A DNA stretch of 64,000 bases from Aldrovandia affinis (Eukaryota > Chordata > Actinopteri > Notacanthiformes > Halosauridae), in contig JAINUG010000015.1 of assembly GCA_029706075.1 (NCBI GenBank), positions 4,375,154 through 4,439,153 on the forward strand, written 5' to 3'. The notes under the pieces are model-generated. The model ran no database searches and had not been told where the DNA came from. It saw nothing but the letters and a program-made list of their open reading frames with translations. A program made the translations under genes and the position numbers. Shown here one piece after another: positions 56,231-64,000 of the stretch. Within the stretch, counting starts at the first letter, position 1. Every line of letters begins with the position of its first letter.

Positions 56231-58120
56231 GGCCCCACCGTTGCTAGGATATTTCTGAGGCCTGCACCCATCAGTGCCTCTAAAGCTTAAATTGGATTTC
56301 GGTTCAGAAAGTCAGGAGAGAAGATGTCAAATAGTTTGCTGCTCTGAAATCTTATTTCAGCGTTGGACAGAGTGTTTTGAGTCTGGTTAATTCTGTGGAG
56401 GTCATGGCAGTAGTGTTGAGTGGCACTCATTAGGTGAGATTGTCATTCACACCAGTCCAATAATGTCCTCCTATTCTCTGTATTGGAAGAATTTTCTCTG
56501 CACATTCTTCCAGCTATGAGAGCAACAGTGACCACTGCAAACAAAGATAAATCTGTGTTTTGAAATTAAAGCTGAAAATGTTACCATCTGCCCACACTGA
56601 CACCTCTACCCTGCCTGTTCATCTGTTTAAATATTAATCCGGTTTTTTTCCAAGATTGGATTTTTATTTTTGTTTTGCTTCTCTTCTCTGCGATTTTGTC
56701 TCATCACTTTGAACTGGAATCGTTTTATTGGCTGTCATGGAAACAGCGGGGATGAATTCAATGTTTTTTATATTATGCTCGCCTATTTTTTTTATTTCTT
56801 GTTCCATTTTTAGAATTTAATTGCCATATATCCTATCAGGTTTTTGTTTTTTGTCTGCCTTTTGATTATTTTACAATTGCCTTTTCCATTTACTTGGCTT
56901 TCTTGTGCTCGTTGCGCTTTGTCTATTTTTTACATATTCGAAAATAAAATAATATCACATTTTGTGTGCCAGGACATTATGCAAGACGTTGGTTTGAGAG
57001 TGGAACAAGCATTATACCTCATTTAAAATAAAATCTTCCACCTCAACCTCGCCACCAGCCCCACCCCTTGGACCTTTTACAACCGCTCTTTGTTTCTGTG
57101 GACATTGCAGAGGAATTCAGCACCTCCAAGCCATAATGACCCACCTAAAACACTCATTATATATCAGCTCCAAGACCAAAACCAAAACTAAAGATACTTT
57201 ACAGCAACGCTGTTTATGATCAACATAATTGTGTTGTTATTGTTGAGAGCTGTCACTGGTGTTTACGCCGTCAAAAGCTTAGAGTGAGCTAGCATTTTGG
57301 TCACATTTTTTTCCGCTCACATAACCTAACCAGTAACTAGTATTGTAAATATTGTGTGGATTTCAAAGCTGGAGTGCTCCTGCTGAGTCTTTTTCGCACA
57401 ACAACCCCCCTCCCCTTATTTGGCCACACTGGCCTCTGAGATCCAGCAGCCAGCCACCATCATAATCCCAGTCTCTCCCAATCTATATGTCCGGCCCCGC
57501 CACTTGGGCAGCCCTGCTATGTCGCTCCTGGACTACTTCTCGTTGTCTGGCATGTTGAGTATTCCAGACCTGTATGTACTCTGTTGCGTACACAGGCGTT
57601 AAACCATGACATGACTCACACTGAAGCCCTAGGAAAACAGAGTCAGACTGTTATGACTTTTGCCAGCCATGCACACAAAAAAACCTCCAGCGTGAGATTT
57701 ATTTCATTTCAGGAATTGTTGTCCTCCGTGGGACGGTCCGTGATAGCTTTCCTCTACTCTGCCACCTCTTGCTCATCTCCATTGTATGCAAGTGTGTGTG
57801 TTTGTGTGCGTGCTTCAGCTTTGTTTGCTTTTGGAATTGTGAAAGCTATCAGTTTGCGTGTGTTTAGCTGTGACGTCCTTGCAGATTCTCAGGGGAGTGC
57901 TGGTCCTCTGACACTCCAGCAAATGCCTCTTCAAGCTGAAAAATACCAGACACTGAGAACAGCTCTTAAGCGCCAGACGTCTGGTACACATCCATTAGCA
58001 AGAGGCACAGTTCACGGTGAAGCACAGAAAAGACAGTGACAAGACACAGGGGCATGGCATGCTGCCAAATTTGGGCCACCACCTAAGGGTCATGGAGTAG
58101 GGTGCGAAGCCTGAATTCAC
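56231..58120. other. Unassigned noncoding sequence
   Basis: 56,640-56,960 is T-rich. 57,400-57,560 is C-rich. The 151-codon frame at 57,584-58,039 has no recognisable domain. Blocks around 56,340-56,520 and 57,220-57,330 read as unique sequence; no motif is decisive. Confidence 0.45.
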
Positions 58121-58126
58121 AGAATT

Positions 58127-58870
58127 TGTCATTGTCATTTAGATGGCATTCTTTCGCTAATAACAAGTGCTAGATGTAATAAAACCATGGGTTGGCATGC
58201 AATGGGTCTGTGTATATGGATGGGTGCATGGAGAAGTGATACACAAGTAGTGTTACACAAGAAGACACAAGAAGTGTTGAGCAAGTAGGCAGTGGTGATG
58301 ACATTTGGGTAGAATGAAAAGGTGGGTTTTGAGTCTCTTGATGGCAAGGGAGTGCGCGGTCCTGACCGAGTGTGGAAGGTCATTCCACCACCGAGGGGTC
58401 AGGACAGAGAAGAGGCGAGACCGCGAGGAGCGGCTGCCAGGCGCCGGAGGGATGGGACAGTCAGTTTGCCAGAGGAGGTGGAGCTGAGGGGGTCTGGCTG
58501 GGGTGTAGGGTGCGATGAGTGTCTGGAGGTAAGGGGGAGCAGTTCCTCTAGCCCAGGGGTCGGCAACCTGCGGCTCCGGAGCCGCATGCGGCTCTTTCAG
58601 CCTTATGTTGCGGCTCCGCGTGGTTTGGGAAAAATAAAAAAAAGTATCCAATTGAATCGGCGTAGCACCCCCCGTCGACAGAAAATCCGAGGGGCGCAAG
58701 AATTATTTTCGCGTTGCACCCCGTCTACAGAAAATGCGGCTCCCAGTGTTTTCTTTTCCGTGGAAACCGGGTCCAAATGGCTCTTTGAGTGTTACGGGTT
58801 GCCGACCCCTGCTCTAGCCACTTGAAAAGCAAGCATGTCCTGTAACTTTAAGACCGAGGCCACAGATGTA
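58127..58870 (-). mobile_element. L2-type LINE 3' end, split by a hAT MITE
   Basis: Minus strand encodes GTAPPYLQTLIAPYTPARP, then SRLFSVLTPRWWNDLPHSV and RLKTHLF, the standard C-terminus of fish L2 ORF2, then a short 3' region with gaatgccatctaaatgacaa. A hAT MITE (58,554-58,811) sits in the AxGTAPPYL part; LINE sequence continues on its right side (about 58,812-58,870). The 5' part is missing, as usual for L2. Confidence 0.85.
58554..58811. mobile_element. hAT MITE, 258 bp, with exact 8-bp target duplication
   Basis: Ends are caggggtcggcaacc and its exact inverse ggttgccgacccctg. The 8-bp repeat ctctagcc flanks it at 58,546-58,553 and 58,812-58,819. Subterminal tgcggctc words repeat near the left end and again near 58,736. 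No coding capacity. The ends are like those of vertebrate hAT families with CAGGGGTCGGCAA starts. It inserted into the L2 LINE and is therefore younger. Confidence 0.96.
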
Positions 58871-58879
58871 TAATTAGAG

Positions 58880-60240
58880 TCTGTCCCTTCATTTGTCCCT
58901 TCATTTGTATTTCTATGACATGTTCTCTGGATGTAAAATGGACTATGATTACATCCCTGTCATTTTCTATGGTCCCTGCCAGTCATTTAGACTCTTCCTG
59001 TGTTTGACTCCACTGTAGTTCTTCCCACAAAGTATTTTGAAAAAGACAAACGTTGGGTGGGAATAATTTTTTTAATTGGCATGGCATAATTTCTCCAGTT
59101 GTTTCACGTTATTTTTAACCTGAATGTCTGCTGGGAGCTTCTTTGCATATTGGACGGCCACATTCGCTGACATGACTGAAAAGACAGCTGAACCGGCAAT
59201 TATTGCGAAAGTATAATTACTGTAGTAGAGCCATCAGAGTGTACCCCCTGCTTTGGCCATGTACTGCTGGCGGAAAGAGGGCTCTGCTTTCTTGTGAATG
59301 TGGCCTGTCTGACAGGAGACATCTTCCACCCACACCGCCTCTTTGTCTCTGCTCTTATACTACATAGCCAGGACTGTGATGCACAGCGTGTCTGTGGTTC
59401 CTGTAATTGCTACGTTTATTTCCATGGTTTAATTTTGACATTGTGGGACAGCATGATAACCACTAGGGTTGGATCGTTCATGGCTTTGAGCCTTTCTCAG
59501 CTGGGAATTACTGACACGTTCTCTTCCCTTCTCCCTGATCTAAGGAGCAGGCTGCTCTGGAGCAGGAGCATTATCGTAGCACCTGGCACGAGAAGCTGAA
59601 TTACTGCTGTTTGACCTGGCGAGGAACCCTTGCAGCTACCGACAAGCCACTATCCTATAAAGAGAACAGTTTGTGGTTGTATAGATAGGTTTGGCTCATC
59701 TGCATTGAGTAGGAAGCGGTGGTGTATATTTCAACTAGAGTAGAACAGCTGTACTTTTTCAGGAAGAACCATGCTGGCCCGTCTTTATAATGACTCTCTT
59801 CTAGGACTGCAAGCTGTGGTATGCTAACCTCCTCTTGACACACCTAGAAAGTGTGGTAGACCTAATGTTTGTGTACCACGTCAAGCTCAGTCGCCATCGA
59901 TCGAAAAGTTTGGCAGCTCCCTGATGCAGAGTTCACAAATAAAGTAGGCCACTTTCTTGTCAAGGCAGCTGTTTGATCAGGATTCAGTCAGCTGTGAAAG
60001 ACGACTTGCTCTGTGTCTAATTATCCTTCCATCCGCTTTCCCTTCTCTATGATATCTTCACTGTGTGGGTGTCAGCGCTCACTTCCAAACTTCTTAAGTT
60101 TCATCTCCTGGGCTTTTTTTTGCCCTCCCTTGTTTTTTTTTAACTTAAAGAACATTCATCAAGCGGTTCACATTTCCTCTTTCCTCAGGCATAAGATGCT
60201 TACAAACTTTCCCTTTGTGCCACTGTATTTGGATCATGAA
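58880..60240. other. Unassigned noncoding sequence, regulatory-looking in part
   Basis: Unique sequence; 59,090-59,240 has ctgaaccggcaattattgcg and gtataattactgtag. Open frames (for example 59,294-59,599) lack domains. 60,105-60,140 is T-rich. Confidence 0.4.
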
Positions 60241-60257
60241 TCACTTTCTGGGGCTTT

Positions 60258-60273
60258 ATATATATATACGTAC

Positions 60274-60315
<42 letters not shown>
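60258..60315. repeat. (TA)n(TG)n microsatellite
   Basis: TA-rich stretch, then about fifteen TG units. Confidence 0.93.
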
Positions 60316-60317
<2 letters not shown>

Positions 60318-60739
60318 TACTGATGAAGGATACTGAGAACTAAACTGTGAAATAGAAAGGGGAAATACATTTGAACAGAAATTAAGTAATTGTGCTTATT
60401 TCAAGGATCACAAAGTCATGCGCTGTGAATATCAAAACAAAGCTAATAAATGCAATCAGAGGTTACAAATCCCATAAAGCAAATTACCTATATAATTTCA
60501 AATTCATACCTTTGACATTTCAATATTAAGGAATATTTGATTTACTGACATGATCAAAAGATTTTAAGAAAATTTCGGAAAATTGTTACATTTTTTGGAG
60601 TGGAATTTGAGAGTGTGCAGGAATTTAACTTACAGTACCTTCCAAAATTATTCACATCCTTGATAAAGAAGGCTGCATAAAATTAACAATATATATGAGC
60701 TATATTGTATTCTCAAAAAAATGGGAGGATTATACTCCT

Positions 60740-61877
60740 TTGTAGCAGGTGAACGGTAGGTCAACCTCCAGATGGCAAATTGGCAAAAAATATCCATAGT
60801 GAGAGAATTATAGAGCCACGTTTCACCGAGTATGATTGGCCTTCAGGTAGGCCTTCAGTAACTGACTATTTTAAAACATGCTGTCAGTTTGGGTTATACA
60901 AATTCTGACATATAGACATATATAACACCAATCATTTAGGTGTTATGGAAGGCTGTGGCTAGACCTGAGGTGCTCTCGGTTTGACGGCAATATTGTCCCC
61001 GTAACTGTGCACTGTTCGTGAACATGTTCATGTTAAATGTATAATTAGCGGGACTGCCATACTCTTATTTTAAGTCTCTAAGGAGAGACGCTGCCTCACA
61101 GAGGGTAGGCGGTCTTAATTAGCAGTTATGGGTATATGCAAATTTTTTGTAACCATGTTTCAAAGTTAGCTAATGGTTTTATTATTTATTCCCCTCTTCC
61201 CTGACTCCTCTATACCTGCATTCTGAATGATGTGCATTGTGTGTAAATGGCCAGGTATGTGTATTTTTGTGAGTAAGAAGTATTGCTGTTTAGATTACTA
61301 CAGCAGCTGCTGGATATCCTTGATACGGATAACTGCCAATGTTGTAATCATCAGCCCATGGGATAATATAACTAATGGTCTTGTCTGGTTTTTTGTAGAT
61401 GCATATGGCTTGTACAGGACAGCAGCAGTGTAACAACTGTTCTTTCTAGCACCTTTTGATATTTAGGGGCCCAATTGTTCTTGTTAATTTTCTTACTATC
61501 TTTATTCTTCTTCCACCTCTTTTCTCAGTTCACCCATAAGGCATTGATAACATTTTATGAAACTTGGCAGCATGGTAAAAGAGGGGCATATCAAATGAAC
61601 ACACAGCAAATAAGGTGTCAATGGTCCTGATGGTGGCGCTATACCAGTCAAATGAATATGCCATTTTTAAACATCCATATCTCTTGCCCCGTTCAATCGT
61701 TGTGAAATGAATACTCCACTCAGGTATCTACTTGTGTATCACATTTGCAGTTGATATCTTTAAAAACATGGACGCCAGAAGCAATTGAACTTTGACCTTT
61801 AAATGGAGAATATTTGAATATTATGGGGCCACATGAAGGCGCTGTACCGATGGCTGTCTACAATGAACATATTACCC
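60740..61877. repeat. Insert within Tc1 element C, family unknown
   Basis: 61,440-61,870 reads like a dispersed repeat (aacttggcagcatgg, gatggtggcgctatacc and gaaggcgctgtaccgatgg recur in style) but I cannot name it. 60,740-61,440 is unassigned. Confidence 0.35.
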
Positions 61878-62081
61878 ATTCCATTACAGGCATTTACCAG
61901 ATACTCTTATCCAGAGCAACTTACAGCTTACATTTATTTACATACAACCTATTTATACAGTTCAATATTTTACTGAAGCAAGTACCTTGCTCAAGGGTAC
62001 AACGGCAGTGCCCCACCTGGGAATTGAACCTGCAACCTTAGAGTTACAAGCCAAGTTCCCCAAGCATTATGCTACACTGCC
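61878..62081 (-). mobile_element. tRNA-derived SINE with L2-type tail and target duplication
   Basis: Best copy of its group. On the minus strand: head with tagcataatgcttggggaac (A-box side) and gcaggttcaattccc (B box), then cttgagcaaggtacttgc, then the tail gtaagttgctctggataaga. The 11-bp repeat acat(a/c)ttaccc flanks it at 61,867-61,877 and 62,082-62,092 with one difference. Confidence 0.9.
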
Positions 62082-62399
62082 ACATCTTACCCCAGTGTGG
62101 CCATTCATCTCCATAATACAGTCGTATCGAATGCAAATGATGCCTTAGTGAGCTTGTTTGGAACATGTGTTGTAACTCACGTTTACCTTTATAGTAGTGG
62201 TGTGCAGTGGAGTGTACCATACATGGATGTTGCGTCTTGCTGTGACTCAAGTTTTTTTCCCACTAAAGCAAAGTGTACCTGAAAAGTTGTATAAACGCAG
62301 TACCTGCCAAATGGAACCATTTGTTCTTACTTACTGAATTTAAAGTTTCAAATAAGTAACCTTCTCCTGTCTTTATTTTATATGTTGAATAAAAAAAAG

Positions 62400-62640
62400 T
62401 CCTTATATTCATTCCTAGCATTTTATATTATTTTTGTATCATTCATTTAATCAGTGTGCTGGGGTCACTGCCCTTGTGTTTTAATACATTGAGTTTCAAA
62501 ATAAAGGTTATTATATTTCAACTATGTACAGGTATCTTACCATTTCTTGTATCATTAATTTGATCACTGTGCTGGGCTTAGCTTATTGGAGTTCCCCCTT
62601 TCTCCTGATGTTAACCAAGTGCATATATTAATATAATACA
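62400..62640. repeat. Short direct repeat, about 115-bp step
   Basis: ttgtatcattcatttaatca followed by gtgtgctggg at about 62,435, and ttgtatcattaatttgatca followed by ctgtgctggg at about 62,549. Lies in the insert of Tc1 element C. Unclassified. Confidence 0.6.
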
Positions 62641-62929
62641 CTTTTATATTAATACAATTGTTCAGTGAAATAAATTGAGTTTAAGAAGTACAATTTTGAA
62701 CCCAAAGAGATGTCACAATTATTGACACCCCTGTTTTCAGTACTTTGTGCAGCCCACCCTTGCAAGGAGTCTTCTATACTGTTTTATGAGATTGGTGAAC
62801 ATATTTCATGAACATTAGATCATTCCTCCACACAGAATCTTTTAAAATTCTCCAGATCCATCGGTCTGCGCTTGGACTTCTTAAATTGAAGTATCCTTCT
62901 TACGACGCCAAACTGAATGATCAAAAAGC

Positions 62930-63256
62930 TCAATTTTTACCAATTTTGTCTCATCTGTTCACAACACCTGGTTCCAATCAGAATTCCAGTGCCGTTTAGA
63001 AAGCTCCAGATGCTTATTTTTGTTTATTGCCCTCAATATAAGCTTTTTCACCAGCACCACTTCCAAAAAGCCCATTAACATGGAGGTAGCGTCTTATGGT
63101 AGATTTGGAGACTTTATGTCCCCAAGATGCAACCAAGTTTTGTAGATCTCCAACTGTGGCCCTTGGATTTTCCTTTGCCACCCAAACAATCTTCCTCACT
63201 GTGCATGGGGGCTTGCACAAGATGCACTGGCGTCCTCTACCAGGCAGGTTTACCAC
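62930..63256 (-). pseudogene. Tc1 transposase N-terminal part
   Basis: Minus frame with GRGRQCILCKPPCTVRKIV, ENPRATVGDLQNLVASWG and VSKSTIRRYLHVNGLFG, the second helix-turn-helix of the paired-type DNA-binding region. Farther along, near 62,940-62,975, VLWTDETKL carries the first catalytic D. The DNDPKHT and NPIE motifs are not found, so the C-terminal half is missing. Confidence 0.88.
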
Positions 63257-63730
63257 TGTTCCCAGTGTGTGGAAGGCATCGGTCTGCTCTCTCAGTAGGT
63301 GGCTGGAACACGGGAGTTGAATGCGTGTCGAGAGATTGTATCGGTTGCGTGTCGTGTATTGTTGTGTAGTGTTCGTTATAGTGTTTGACCGAAAGGTTAT
63401 TTTTATTTAGTTCGCTGTTTTGATTTATTGTTTTTAGCCAGAACCCGTGAAGGGGATGGCCAAAGATTTTTGTTCATTTGTATCGTGTGTTTCTCTCCCT
63501 GTGGGAGAAAAAATACAAATTCTGGTTTCGCAGACCAAAAAATCTGTTCCAATCCTGGTTTTGTTGCACACAGTGCGACACAGTGGTTTTAAACTTCTTC
63601 ATTAATGAACGAATAGTGGACAGTTGTATCTTTTTCATTTATTTGTTTGTAACCATCTCCTTGTGAAGGTCAACAACCCCTTTTCTTGTTTCATCGGACT
63701 TGCTTGCCTTTCCCTATGTTGAAGGATGAC

Positions 63731-64000
63731 AAATGGATTTGACAAAAAGTAGGACCCATTCTGAAATCAACCTGTGGCTTTCTACCCAAACCTGATGCAT
63801 TAATTATTTTTCAAACGACCAAGACCCAGTCCAAAACAGACCCGAGTACAATCAGACTCGATCTGAAACAGACACTAGCGTGTCTAGCCAACCAGCCCCG
63901 AGAGTAGAGAGAGAGAGAGAACAAGACCCCAGCAGTGGTGACAGCATGCAGAAACAATAAATAAGTAATATAACAAAATGAGTGATAAGTCTCCTTATCT
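63731..64000. other. Unassigned sequence at window edge
   Basis: Recurrent gaccc-type words (aagacccagtcc, cagacccgagtac) suggest a degenerate repeat; a short (GA)n run lies near 63,908-63,920. The window ends here. Confidence 0.4.

Larger units (their letters stand above)
60633..63730 (-). mobile_element. Tc1/mariner element C, split by other repeats
   Basis: One terminal repeat starts after TA at 60,633 (cagtaccttccaaaattatt) and runs to about 60,735. Sequence I would place next to it in the fish consensus (ttatattaatacaattg, then acaattattgacacccctg) appears only at about 62,640-62,730, followed by transposase on the minus strand to about 63,730. About 1.9 kb between these, including a SINE at 61,878-62,081, would be later insertions. 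A further insertion of about 0.3 kb (roughly 63,260-63,550) lies near the transposase N-terminus. The right terminal repeat is not visible. The joining of the left end to the rest is from memory of the consensus. Confidence 0.65.

Noticed and set aside
57584-58039. 151-codon + frame as a host gene
   Set aside because: No domain, no splice or start context, ordinary noncoding composition.
58253-58699. 148-codon minus frame as one protein
   Set aside because: It runs through the hAT MITE into L2 coding sequence; only the L2 part is real, and it is a LINE remnant.

Overview
The window reads as noncoding DNA from a ray-finned fish. The evidence is several Tc1/mariner elements with the terminal repeats usual in fish, tRNA-derived SINEs whose 3' ends carry the fish L2-type motif (ctttggataaaagcgtctg), CR1- and L2-type LINEs, hAT elements and a Ty3/gypsy fossil. 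The species is not identifiable by eye; an early-branching fish (gar, bowfin, eel or tarpon grade) is only a guess from the CR1 and SINE mix. I could not support any host protein-coding exon, rRNA gene, functional tRNA gene or CRISPR array. Almost all open frames are chance frames, microsatellite frames or transposon remains.

Layout. Positions 1-34,300 are mostly unique, AT-rich sequence. Blocks dense in ATTA/TAAT homeodomain-type motifs, E-boxes and octamer-like words look like cis-regulatory (conserved noncoding) sequence. This would fit a gene desert or a long intron near a developmental regulator. Two CpG-rich blocks (about 18,580-19,045 and 27,820-28,460) could be promoters or enhancers. 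Repeats here are sparse: SINEs at 6.2, 14.8, 23.6, 24.4 and 26.4 kb, a likely solo LTR at 8.5-9.0 kb, a LINE relic at 13.6-14.5 kb, a Tc1 end at 25.3 kb and a small MITE at 29.7 kb with an 11-bp target duplication.

Positions 34,300-55,200 are a transposon graveyard. It holds two internally deleted Tc1 elements, three CR1 LINE copies (one nearly complete with esterase-type ORF1, endonuclease and RT; one with a 5' inversion of the twin-priming type), a Ty3/gypsy pol fossil with a SINE inside it, three tRNA-derived SINEs, two more LINE RT relics and a 1.2-kb hAT element with clear ends whose protein resembles the hAT-derived host gene CGGBP1.

Positions 55,200-64,000 return to mostly unique sequence. 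Exceptions are a hAT MITE nested inside an L2 LINE end (58.1-58.9 kb) and a third Tc1 element (60.6-63.7 kb) apparently split by about 1.9 kb of other repeats.

No genes act together here. The biology is the insertion history plus candidate regulatory DNA. I found nothing that supports a new multi-gene system; the most informative observations are the insertion structures and the regulatory-looking blocks.
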